A stretch of DNA of 64,000 bases, from assembly GCA_963724645.1 (NCBI GenBank), contig CAVRVJ010000001.1:310001-374000 (forward strand), in the 5' to 3' direction. Below the pieces are notes generated by a model. The model was given only the letters and a program-made list of their open reading frames with translations, had not been told where the DNA came from and did no database searches. This document shows, one piece after another, positions 17,445 through 26,009 of the stretch. How positions within the stretch are numbered: the first letter of the stretch is position 1; the number at the start of each line of letters is the position of its first letter. Position numbers and translations under genes: made by a program. The DNA comes from CAVXSP01 sp963724645 (GTDB lineage: Bacteria; Acidobacteriota; Vicinamibacteria; Vicinamibacterales; SCN-69-37).

Positions 17445-17909
17445 CTAGAGCGGCGGCGCACTCACCAGGCGCGGTGCCGTCCTGTCGACCGCGACAGGAT
17501 TGCACAGCGCCCGGCCGAACCCGTGGAACTCGACGCGCATCACATCGCGGGCCTGCAAGCGGATGCCGGCGCCGAAGCTGAACGCATCGGCGCCGAAGTA
17601 GTGCACGTGCAGATCGCCAGGCCGCCGATGGTTCTCGAACTTGAAATGGTGATGTTCCAGGTTCTCGAGGCTGTGGCACATGGCAGCCTCGCCTGTCCGG
17701 ATGTCGCGTGACCAAAGAACTTGTCCACCGCGCTCGATGGCGACATTGCCGGCGACATCGCTGAAGTCGGGATTGGACGTGCCCGAAACGAGGGCGGCGT
17801 TCGCCAGCGCGAATACGGTCCGCGGGCCCTCCAGCACGCGCAACTGATCGGCCTCGACCACGGCGACGCGACGGTCGCCGCCGGCGTGCAGCAATTGCAC
17901 GAGTCTCAC
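17445..17909 (-). pseudogene. AraD1-family dehydratase with a large internal deletion
   Basis: The 154-residue frame keeps both ends of an AraD1 protein (fumarylacetoacetase-fold, L-2-keto-3-deoxyarabonate dehydratase type). The N-terminus is MRLVQLLHAGGDRRVAVVEAD with a GTG start at 17909. The C-terminal 110 residues contain GEAAMCHSLENLEHHHFKF, RRPGDLHVHYFGADAFSFG and FGRALCNPV. Family members are about 330 residues long, so roughly 170 residues of the middle, including the metal-binding core, are missing without loss of frame. It is very unlikely to be active. It lies beside the GH43/sugar-transport genes, matching a former L-arabinose pathway. Confidence 0.72.
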
Positions 17910-17949
17910 GCGATCTCCAGCCGGTGCGGACGTGCCATGAAGCCGCGAA

Positions 17950-17964
17950 TGGTATTACCGTTCC
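17950..17964. promoter_or_regulatory. candidate GntR (FCD) operator, copy 1
   Basis: TGGTATTACC at 17950-17959 resembles the TGGTATACCA-type boxes bound by UxuR/ExuR-like FCD regulators. The 13-mer GTATTACCGTTCC (17952-17964) recurs with one change at 19836-19848 before the GntR gene. This copy lies 41 nt upstream of the AraD1 remnant start and 125 nt upstream of the GH43 start. Confidence 0.45.
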
Positions 17965-18014
17965 GCATTTCTGTCGAGTTGCGCTCGTGAAATCGCGACA
18001 TCCGATCGTTGCGC

Positions 18015-18044
18015 TCGACACACGGTGGCAATAGTCATACTATT
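18015..18044 (+). promoter_or_regulatory. candidate sigma-70 promoter of the GH43-GntR-ABC operon, with a dyad over the -10
   Basis: TCGACA (18015-18020), a 17-nt spacer and TACTAT (18038-18043) form a fair -35/-10 pair 45 nt before the ATG at 18089. The -10 lies inside the inverted repeat AATAGT-CAT-ACTATT (18030-18044), which could be an operator. Confidence 0.4.
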
Positions 18045-18088
18045 CGCCGTCCGGTTGAGACGCCGGCGTGCGATTGGAGACTTCCCCC

Positions 18089-19825
18089 ATGAGAGCCACA
18101 CGCAAACAGCTAGGACGCCGAGGCTTCCTGCAAGCGTTAGCGATTGGCGCCCCTGTCGCGGCTCGGGCCGGCAGCCGACAGGGCGCGCCCGGTGCGCCTT
18201 CGGCGACTGGCGCGGCTGCGGGGGCCCCGCCCGCAGCTACTCACGCCGGCAAGGTGCCGCTGGCCGGAGTCGACATGCGCCTGACGTACACCAATCCGAT
18301 CAATCTGCCCTCGATGGAAGTGCGCAGCGCCCCGAGCGCGATGGCACCGACGGATGCGGCCGTTGGCAATTCCACAGGCATCGCTCCGATTCTCGCCAAG
18401 CCTCAGTGGGTGGAAGCGGACGGGCGAACGCTTGTTCGCCAGGCCAAGGCCGGTTTCTCTGTCGTGTCGGAGAACGCGTTCCGTACGGCGGCGGACTTCT
18501 CTCCCGTCAACGTCGACGGGACCATCTACCTTTACGCCTCCGGCAGCATGCTCTCGCCGAACGGCAGCCGCACCGTCTGGTCGACGACCGACTACCTCAC
18601 GTGGACGGCACATGAGATGAACATCGGCGTCACTGCACCGACCGTCGTGAAGATCGGCCGCACGTTCTACATGGCCGGCAACGGCACGCCGATTTTCGTC
18701 GCGGACTCGCCGGTTGGACCCTGGACCGAATTCGGAAGGTTCACGAACGCGGACGGCACGGAAATCCGGACGAACGACGTCCAGTTCTTCCTGGACACGG
18801 ATGGACGCCTGTACCTTTCGTACAATATCGGCGCCCCGATCATGGGCGTCGAGCTCGATCCGAAGGATCCTCGAAAGGTCCTGACCAAGCCGGTCGTGCT
18901 CTGGGATTTCGATCCGCTCCAGGAGTGGCAGCACTTCGGCGACAACAAGCAGTCCTTCGCGTGCGGGTACGTGGAAGGCTCCCAGATCTTCAAAGTCGGG
19001 AACACGTATTACTTCTCGGTCGCGTCGGGCGGCACCGAGCACACGACGTACGCGACCGGCGTCATGTCATCGAAGAAGCCCCTCGAGGGATACCGCGCGA
19101 CGCAGTCGAATCCGATCGGCTATGGAATCGAAAGCAACTACCCGAGCGGACTCTATCCCAGCGCCGGGCATGGCAGCTTTGTGGTCGACGCGTCGGGACG
19201 ATTGATGTTCTTCTACACGTATGTCATTGCATACGAGCAGGGCTTCGAGCGACGGCTGGGCATGGACGTCTGCGACGTAACGCGCGAGGGAATCGTCAGC
19301 TGTCGGTTGTCGAATACACCACGGCTGGCCCCGGGCAAGGCCGTCTCCGGCAGGGATGACGTCGGGCTCTACAATCTCAGCACCCTCACATCGGCTTACT
19401 GGGCAAGCAGCTATGCCCCAGGACGCACGCCGTACTACGCGGGCGACAGAACGTTATCCACATGGTGGCAACCGGCCGACACTGACACGGCGCCGACGTA
19501 CATCATGGGATTTGCAAACCCGTACTACATTTCCGCGGCGCAGATTCACTGGAAGGAGCTTGGGCACGCGTTCACAGCGAAGAACGCCGTGAAATACACG
19601 CTCGAGTACCGCGACATCGACTCCAACGCATGGCGGCCGCTGGTCGACCGGAGTGGGAACGCCACGCCATACACGGCCGACTACACCACCTTCGACCGGG
19701 TGCTGACGCACGCCGTGAGACTGAAGATCCTGGGAACCACCGAAAACGTCAGGGTCGGCGTTCAACAGCTGAATGTCTTTGGCGAGAACTACACCCTTGC
19801 CCACGACAAAGGACTCATCAAGTAG
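18089..19825 (+). CDS. Tat-exported GH43-like beta-propeller glycosidase
   Basis: The 578-residue protein begins MRATRKQLGRRGFLQALAIG, a twin-arginine signal, followed by an Ala/Pro-rich linker (to about residue 60). The middle resembles the five-bladed propeller of GH43/GH32-type glycosidases: the acidic segments TAADFSPVNVDG, APTVVKIGRTFYMAG, TNDVQFFLDTDGRLYLSY and CGYVEGSQIFKVGNTYYF fit the catalytic Asp/Asp/Glu layout. The C-terminal 150 residues look like a carbohydrate-binding beta-sandwich. The ATG at 18089 is favoured by the Tat motif. Location beside AraD1 and a pentose-type importer suggests an arabinofuranosidase or xylosidase, which is inference. Confidence 0.75.
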   Translation: MRATRKQLGRRGFLQALAIGAPVAARAGSRQGAPGAPSATGAAAGAPPAATHAGKVPLAGVDMRLTYTNPINLPSMEVRSAPSAMAPTDAAVGNSTGIAPILAKPQWVEADGRTLVRQAKAGFSVVSENAFRTAADFSPVNVDGTIYLYASGSMLSPNGSRTVWSTTDYLTWTAHEMNIGVTAPTVVKIGRTFYMAGNGTPIFVADSPVGPWTEFGRFTNADGTEIRTNDVQFFLDTDGRLYLSYNIGAPIMGVELDPKDPRKVLTKPVVLWDFDPLQEWQHFGDNKQSFACGYVEGSQIFKVGNTYYFSVASGGTEHTTYATGVMSSKKPLEGYRATQSNPIGYGIESNYPSGLYPSAGHGSFVVDASGRLMFFYTYVIAYEQGFERRLGMDVCDVTREGIVSCRLSNTPRLAPGKAVSGRDDVGLYNLSTLTSAYWASSYAPGRTPYYAGDRTLSTWWQPADTDTAPTYIMGFANPYYISAAQIHWKELGHAFTAKNAVKYTLEYRDIDSNAWRPLVDRSGNATPYTADYTTFDRVLTHAVRLKILGTTENVRVGVQQLNVFGENYTLAHDKGLIK

Positions 19826-19835
19826 GGCACGACTC

Positions 19836-19848
19836 GTATTACTGTTCC
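19836..19848. promoter_or_regulatory. candidate GntR (FCD) operator, copy 2
   Basis: GTATTACTGTTCC differs by one base from the 13-mer at 17952-17964. It lies 7 nt before the GTG start of the GntR gene, so binding would block its translation start or an internal promoter, consistent with autoregulation. Confidence 0.4.
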
Positions 19849-19855
19849 TGAACCC

Positions 19856-20572
19856 GTGTCGAGTCTGTCCCTCCATCGTCGTCTCGTACAAGGGCTGGGC
19901 CGCCGAATCGTGAGCGGCGAGATCCAGCCCGGTGACGCGTTGCCCGGCCCGCGCGGCGTGCGCGTGAGCCGAACGGCGCTCCGCGAGGCGATCAAAGTGC
20001 TCATGTCGAAGGGGCTCGTCGAGGCCCGTCCGCGGATCGGCACACGCGTCCGATCGCGCGAGGCCTGGCAGTTGCTCGATCCCGACGTGCTCGCGTGGCA
20101 ACGCGATGGGCCGCTTCGGAGTGCGTTCCTGAGAAATCTCGCGGAGGTCAGGAGCGTGATCGAGCCGGCGGCTGCGGCGATGGCGGCGCAGCGTGCCAGA
20201 GCGTCCGACATCGCGGCCATCTCGGAGGCGTACGGGGCGATGGCGGCCGCCGCGACGGGACCGACGCTCAGCCTCGAACGGTTCGTCGCCGCCGACCAGC
20301 GATTTCACGCCGCCATCCTGCGAACGAGCGGTAACAATCTGCTCGAGCAGATGGCGCAGGCGGTATTCTCGGAGCTCACGGCCGGCTTTCTCGTGACGAC
20401 GTCGCTGCCCGGATCGGCCCGCGCGTCCTTGCCACGTCATCGACGGATTTTCGAGGCGATCCGAAACGGACGGAGCGCGGACGCTCGCCGCGCGATGCTC
20501 GCGCTGGTGAATCACAGCGCCCGCGAGTTGCAGAGAGTTGCAGCGCGAACAACCCGGAGAGGCAATCGATGA
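19856..20572 (+). CDS. GntR-family (FCD) transcriptional regulator
   Basis: The 238-residue protein has an N-terminal winged helix (VSRTALREAIKVLMSKGLVEARPRIGTRV) and an all-helical FCD ligand domain (about 90-225: DQRFHAAILRTSGNNLL, LPRHRRIFEAI). It is closest in style to DgoR-like regulators of sugar acid catabolism (ending DVLAWQ after the wing). Oddity: between LP and VSRT only six residues remain, where about ten are usual, so helix 2 of the DNA-binding domain looks shortened by an in-frame deletion. The stop overlaps the next gene as ATGA. It probably controls the sugar importer and GH43 gene. Confidence 0.85.
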   Translation: MSSLSLHRRLVQGLGRRIVSGEIQPGDALPGPRGVRVSRTALREAIKVLMSKGLVEARPRIGTRVRSREAWQLLDPDVLAWQRDGPLRSAFLRNLAEVRSVIEPAAAAMAAQRARASDIAAISEAYGAMAAAATGPTLSLERFVAADQRFHAAILRTSGNNLLEQMAQAVFSELTAGFLVTTSLPGSARASLPRHRRIFEAIRNGRSADARRAMLALVNHSARELQRVAARTTRRGNR

Positions 20573-21561
20573 ACAACACGTGGTCCAGGCGGCGTGCACT
20601 GTCGTGGCTCGTTGCGTTCGCACTCGTCGCGGCGGCGGGGAGCATGGCGTGCTCGCCAGGCAGCGGCACGGCCGCGCCGCCGGTCATCAAGCTGGCGTTC
20701 GTCACCAACAACGCGAGCGAGTTCTGGAAGATCGCCGCGGCCGGCGTGCGCAAGTACGAGGCGGAAGGCCGCGTGCAGGTCGACGTCAAGATGCCGCCGA
20801 ACGGCACGACGGAAGAGCAGAACCAGATCATCGAGAACCTGGCGAGTCAGGGTTACCAGGCCATCGCGGTCAGCGCCGTCGCGCCGAACGATCAAGTGCC
20901 GGTGCTCAACCGTGTGGCGGCAAAGACGACGCTCATCACGTTCGATTCGGATGCACCCGCGTCGAGCCGTCTCCTGTACATCGGCACCAACAACTACGAA
21001 GCGGGGCGCGTGCTTGGCGGCGAGATCATCACACTTCTCCCTTCGGGCGGCAACATGGCCGTCTTCGTCGGCACGTTCTCGGCCTACAACGCCACCCAGC
21101 GGTTCAACGGCATCCAGGATGCCATTCGCGGCCACAACATCACCGTCGTCGATCGGCGCGAAGACGGCACCGATCGCGCCAAGGCCCGCTCGAACGTCGA
21201 GGACATCATTAACGCCCATCGCGATCTCAACCTCGTGGCGGGCCTGTGGTCGTACAACGGGCCCGCGATCGCCTCGGCGATCGAGTCGCTTGGGAAGAAA
21301 GGGAAGGTGCTGGCCGCCGTGTTCGACGAGGAGACGGGCACGCTGCAGGCGATCGCCGACGGCACGATTGCCGTCACCGTGGTGCAGAAGCCGTTCGAAT
21401 TCGGCTATCTCGCGAGCAAGTGGATGCACGAGCTTGCGACGAAGGGCGAATCGGCGCGTGCAGCCATTCCCGCCGGCAAGATGATCGACACGGGCGTCCA
21501 GGTGATCACCAAGGCGAACGTGGCGGAGTTCTCGAAACAGCTCACCGCGCTCACGAAGTAG
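20569..21561 (+). CDS. sugar ABC transporter substrate-binding lipoprotein (RbsB type)
   Basis: The 330-residue protein starts with a lipoprotein signal (lipobox SMAC at about residues 25-28) and a Peripla_BP_4 domain: FVTNNASEFWKIAAAGVRKYE, ENLASQGYQAIAVSAV, ITFDSDAP, YIGTNNYEAGRVLGGE and GLWSYNGPAIASAI. It is the first component of a ribose/xylose/galactose-class importer (binding protein, double ATPase, permease). ATGA coupling ties it to the GntR gene. The substrate cannot be read from the sequence; pentose is favoured by context. Confidence 0.9.
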   Translation: MNNTWSRRRALSWLVAFALVAAAGSMACSPGSGTAAPPVIKLAFVTNNASEFWKIAAAGVRKYEAEGRVQVDVKMPPNGTTEEQNQIIENLASQGYQAIAVSAVAPNDQVPVLNRVAAKTTLITFDSDAPASSRLLYIGTNNYEAGRVLGGEIITLLPSGGNMAVFVGTFSAYNATQRFNGIQDAIRGHNITVVDRREDGTDRAKARSNVEDIINAHRDLNLVAGLWSYNGPAIASAIESLGKKGKVLAAVFDEETGTLQAIADGTIAVTVVQKPFEFGYLASKWMHELATKGESARAAIPAGKMIDTGVQVITKANVAEFSKQLTALTK

Positions 21562-21563
21562 CC

Positions 21564-23115
21564 GTGCCCGATCCGCAGCTCGAGCCACAGCGTCCTCTGC
21601 TGCTCGAGATGCAGGGGATCACCAAGACGTTTCCCGGGGTGACGGCGCTGAACCACGTGTCGCTGCGGCTTCGCGCGGGCGAGGTGCTCGCGCTGATGGG
21701 CGAAAACGGCGCCGGCAAGAGCACGTTGATGAAGGTGCTCGGCGGCGCGCATCAGGCCGACGAGGGCGCGATCCTGATCGACGGGCGCGCGGTGACGATC
21801 CGGAGCGTGCGTGATGCGCGCAGGCTGGGCATCGCGCTCATTCATCAGGAGCTGATGCTCGCGCCCAACCTCGACATCACCGCGAACATCTTCCTCGGCA
21901 ACGAAGCCCAGACGCCGCGCCTGCTCGCGCCTCTTCGCACAGTCGATCTCCAGCGGAAAACCGCAGCGCTGCTGGAGCGGGTTGGCCTGCGCGTGCCGGC
22001 CGGCAGACTCGTCTCGACGCTCAGCGCCGGCCAGATGCAGATGGTCGAGATCGCCAAAGCGCTGTCGCTCGACGCGCGCATCCTCGTCATGGACGAGCCG
22101 ACGTCGTCGCTCACGGCCGCGGAATCAGGCCACTTGTTCGAGATTGTCCGGCAGCTGCGCGACGAGGGGCTTGGGATCGTCTACATTTCGCACCGGATGG
22201 AAGAGGTTCTCGATCTGGCCGATCGCATCGCCGTCCTGCGTGACGGCCGTACGGTCGGCGATCTCGAGCGGGGCGCCGCGACCCATGAAGCCGTCGTCGC
22301 GATGATGGTCGGGCGGGAACTGAGCCGGCACTATTTTCCGGATCGCCACTCGCGTTCAGGCGGCGAGGTGTTGTTCGACCGCCACGGATGTCCTGGTTCC
22401 GGGAGCGCCGCAGCCGATCAGCTTCTCCGTGCGACGCGGGGAGATTCTTGGATTCGCGGGACTGATCGGCGCCGGGCGAACGGAGTTGATGCAGACGATC
22501 TTCGGCGTCACGCCGGCCCTGGGCGGCGCCATGACGCTTGGCGGCATGCCGTTCGCGCCCGCGACCCCGCGCGACGCGATTGACGCGGGCGTGTTCCTCG
22601 TGCCCGAGGACCGCAAACGCCACGGCCTCGTCCTGCCGATGTCTGTCGCGGAGAACGTGACGCTGCCGAATGTGGGCGGCTCGCGCGCTGGGGTGCGCTC
22701 GACCGCGGCGACCGAAGGCCGGATAGCCGGCACGCAGGCGGCCCGGCTGCGCATCAAGACCCCGACGACGATCCAGCAGGTGGTGGGGCTCTCGGGCGGC
22801 AACCAGCAGAAGGTCGTCCTCGCCAAATGGCTCGCGATGAACCCCCGGGTGCTCATTCTCGACGAGCCGACGCGCGGCATCGACGTGGGCGCAAAGGCGG
22901 AGATCTATCAGGAGATTGCCTCGCTGGCCGACAGCGGCATCGCGATCCTGCTGGTCAGCTCCGAACTGGAGGAAGTGATCGGCCTCTGCGATCGTGTCAT
23001 CGTGCTCCGCGAGGGGCGCATCAGCGGCATCGTGCCCCGCGAGCGACTGACGCAGGAGTACGTGGGCGCGCTCATGACCGGTCAAGCCGCTGGAGGTCCC
23101 TCCCATGCGGCGTGA
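21564..23115 (+). pseudogene. sugar ABC transporter double ATPase (RbsA type), one frameshift
   Basis: The first half (GTG at 21564) has Walker A GENGAGKST, signature LSAGQMQM and Walker B ILVMDEPTSSL. The second half (from about 22380) has LSGGNQQKVVLAKWL and VLILDEPTRGIDVGAK, and ends at 23115. This is the usual two-domain ATPase of about 510 residues. The frame changes near 22366-22382; reading GACGCC instead of GACCGCC at about 22379-22382 would restore it, so a single extra C is the simplest cause. The permease start overlaps the end by 11 nt. If the shift is real the importer cannot work. Confidence 0.85.
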
Positions 23116-24124
23116 GATCGGAATGTTCGTCGCATTTCTGTGTATGTGCGCGGGGCTGTGGTTCTCGAACCCTGACTTCCTGGGAAGTTCGAACGCCATC
23201 AATACGACGCGGCAGATTTCCATGCTCGGCATCTACTCGCTCGGCATGGCCTTCGTCATCATCGCCGGCGGGATCGACCTGTCGATAGGCTCCGTCATCG
23301 GCCTGACAGGCGTGCTCATCGCGAAGCTGTCGTCGCCGGCGGCAGGCGGCCTCGGCTACTCGCTGTGGATCGGGATTCCCGTCGCGCTCGGCGCGGTGCT
23401 CCTCGTCGGCTTCGTGCAGGGTCTCCTCATCACGCGTCTGAAGCTACAGCCCTTCATCGTCACGCTTGGCGGCATGCTGCTCCTTCGCGGCGTGTCGCAG
23501 ACGATTGTCGAGGGCGGCACGATCAGCCTCGGCGGCTCCCCGCTGCTTCACCTCGCGAACGGGGGGGCGTTCCACGTCGCCGGCGAGCCGCTCATTTCGT
23601 ACCCGGTGATCATCTTCGCGGCCGCGGCGCTGGTGGCCACATACGTGCTGCATTTCTCGGTGTTCGGCCGCTACGTGTACGCCATCGGCGGCAACCGCGA
23701 GGCCGCCGAGTACTCGGGCATTAACGTGGAGCGTGTCGAGACGATGACGTACGTGATTTCGTCTGGTCTCGGCGGCGTGGCCGGCATCTGCTATGCGGCG
23801 TACATCGGACAGATGTCGCAGCAGGTGGGCGTGGCCTACGAGCTTTACGCCATCTCCGCAGTCGTGCTGGGCGGCTGCTCGCTGCGAGGCGGACAGGGCA
23901 CCGTCCTCGGCATCGTCATCGGCTCGGCCATCATGCGCGTCATCGACAACGGCATAAACATGTTCCAGATTCCGTACGTGGACGAGCAACGTGTCGCGCG
24001 GATCTGGCGGCTCAACCCGAACTGGACGTTCGTCATTGTCGGCGCCGTGATCCTGCTGGCCGTCATCCTCGACCAGGTCGTGCACCTGTTGCAGTCGACA
24101 CGGCGCACGCGCGCGGCGCCGTGA
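23105..24124 (+). CDS. sugar ABC transporter permease (RbsC type)
   Basis: The 339-residue protein has about nine to ten membrane helices and belongs to BPD_transp_2 (PF02653): GMAFVIIAGGIDLSIGSVIG, LQPFIVTLGGMLLLRG, YAIGGNREAAEYSGI, AISAVVLGGCSLRGGQGTV. It is the last clear gene of the importer operon. The frame is intact. The helix-1 region MFVAFLCMCAGLWFSNPDFL supports the start. Confidence 0.9.
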   Translation: MRREIGMFVAFLCMCAGLWFSNPDFLGSSNAINTTRQISMLGIYSLGMAFVIIAGGIDLSIGSVIGLTGVLIAKLSSPAAGGLGYSLWIGIPVALGAVLLVGFVQGLLITRLKLQPFIVTLGGMLLLRGVSQTIVEGGTISLGGSPLLHLANGGAFHVAGEPLISYPVIIFAAAALVATYVLHFSVFGRYVYAIGGNREAAEYSGINVERVETMTYVISSGLGGVAGICYAAYIGQMSQQVGVAYELYAISAVVLGGCSLRGGQGTVLGIVIGSAIMRVIDNGINMFQIPYVDEQRVARIWRLNPNWTFVIVGAVILLAVILDQVVHLLQSTRRTRAAP

Positions 24125-24726
24125 ACGGCGACGCGAATAGCCGTCGAGAGAGCGACGAACGCGCTGTCCGCCGGAACGCCGCGCGGGTTTTCCGCAGGGC
24201 AGGACACCGTCCAGTGTGTCAGCTGCTAGGACATCTCCGCCGACGAGCGCTTGCTCACGCGCGGCATGGACGAGGTGTACAGAGCGCAGAATACGCGGCT
24301 CAATCGCATGGCGCTTGCGACCTAGAAACGCCGAGGGTCTTCGCAGCGTTCCCGTCAGAGGTTTCGGGGGGGGGATCGGCTCACAAGGCCTCTGCGTCGA
24401 GTGACATTTCGAGTGACATCGTGCTGGCAGAATCGGCAAACAGACGCAAACCGAAGCAAACGCCGGCAGAAATTAGAAGACGCCAAATCATTGCCGTCGC
24501 GAGCGTTGCGCTGAAAATGCCCGTATTCATTGGGGTTCTCGGAAGCGGCGTTCAAAGACTCCCACTCTCCGCCATCCGCCTTCCGCTCGCGGTGAATTCA
24601 GGCGAGCTACGGCGCGATGGCTCCGAGTGGTCCCGCCGAAGCTGCGAGCGCAGCGAACGCTCGGAGTAGGCAGCATGCCGTGCGACAGGGTGCTCTCCGT
24701 GCCAGAAGTTGAACGTCACGTAGAGA
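24125..24726. other. 602-nt gap after the sugar importer, probably decayed sequence
   Basis: No complete gene is seen. A 30-codon plus-strand piece (about 24233-24325, DISADERLLTRGMDEVYRAQ and onward to a stop) reads like a protein C-terminus but has a stop directly before it. A G-run occurs at 24364-24370. Near the right end, CTCCGAG (24621-24627) and CTCGGAG (24660-24666) form a dyad around a smaller hairpin (CTGCG/CGCAG). The long open frame crossing here has no family resemblance. Confidence 0.45.
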
Positions 24727-26005
24727 TCACTTCCCCTCGGTGACCTGCCGAATCACACGGAGCCAGTTCAAGCCAAGGATCTTTTTGATTCGCTGGTCGC
24801 TGTAACCCAGCTTCTGCATCGCGATGGTGATCTGCGGATAGTCGGTGATGTCTGCAATTTCGCGCGGCAGTTCAGGGCCGCCATCGAAATCAGAACCCAG
24901 GGCGATATGGTCTTCGCCCACCAGCGAGACACCGTAGTCGATCACCTTGGCGAGCTGGTCGACGTGCATCCAGTATTCATCGGGGATCGTGCCGCGAAAG
25001 TTCAGGGGAACGGTTTGGGCCAGCTCCCTGTCTACATCCTCAATCGTCTGCGTCGTGACCTGTGAACTGAAGATCCTCGGCGTCTTAGGCTGTGGAACAG
25101 GCTGCGACTTGACGGGATTGTTCGGTTTTTGCCACTCCCAGTATTTCGGATTGTTGAAGAGGCTGCCGAAATGAACCCCGATCACTCCCCCTTTTGCGGC
25201 GATCGCTTTCGCCGCTTCGTCACTGATGCAGCGGGGATGATCAACGATCTTATGAAACCCGCCGTGACTATAGATCACCGGGTGGCGGCTCGCCTCGGCC
25301 GACTGAAGGATGGCGGCGTTGGATGCGTGCGCGACATTGATCACCATGCCGAGATCGTTCATTTCTCTGATCACCGCTTTCCCGTGATCGTTGATACCGC
25401 CCCACGTGTACACGTCGTTGCAGGCGTCGATAAACGCGTTGGTCGTGTTGTGAGCGGTCAGCTGCATAGAGCGGAGGCCAAGCCTGTACAGGGCGCGCAA
25501 CAGGTGCAAATCGCCATACAGGTCGTAACCGCCTTCCAGGTCCAGGAACGCAGCGATTCTTCCGCTCTTGTTGATCCGTTCGATGTCCGAGGCAGTGAGT
25601 GCCAGTCCGATCGCGCTGTTGTTTCTCTTGATCTGATCTCAGGGCGAGCTCAACCACCCGAAGCGTGTTCTTAATCTCAAAGCGGCCGGGATAGTAGTTT
25701 TCTGGCGTGTACACCGAGAAGAACATCGCGTCCACGCCGCCTTCCCTGGCTCTTGGCAGATCGACGTTTCCATCCGCATACCGCCGGCCGATATCAGTGT
25801 TCAGCAACAGCTCGCGGGTCATGACATGCGTGTGCCCATCCATCACAAACGCCTCACGGTGCAGCGCAGGCATCGGCTTGTTCTGAAGCGTCACGGATGG
25901 AGGATTGGATCCGGCCGTCGGAGCGGCTGAGAGGAGGTTCAGGGGGAATACACCGCCAGTGATCGGCAGGAGCGTGAGGCTCTTGATGACGTCTCTGCGT
26001 TTCAT
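24727..26005 (-). pseudogene. Tat-exported M19 membrane-dipeptidase family protein, one frameshift
   Basis: The N-terminal part (26005 to about 25635) starts MKRRDVIKSLTLLPI and has VMDGHTHVMTRELL, the first metal-site segment (HxH here, where HxD is usual). The C-terminal part has INVAHASNAAIL, YSHGGFHKIVDHPR, GVIGVHFG and ALGSDFDGGPELP, the remaining peptidase M19 landmarks; between them the shifted frame reads LDLEGGYDLYGD, supplying the bridging Glu. The break is a 5-nt tandem repeat: TGATC occurs twice at 25629-25638, and one copy would restore the frame. It follows the 26010-27350 gene with a 4-nt gap. Likely role: cleavage of dipeptides or D-amino-acid peptides outside the cytoplasm. 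Confidence 0.83.
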
Positions 26006-26009
26006 TGGC

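Noticed and set aside
24121..24669. 182-residue plus-strand frame after the sugar permease
   Set aside because: Its composition is Arg-rich and unlike a protein family, and no ribosome site is present.
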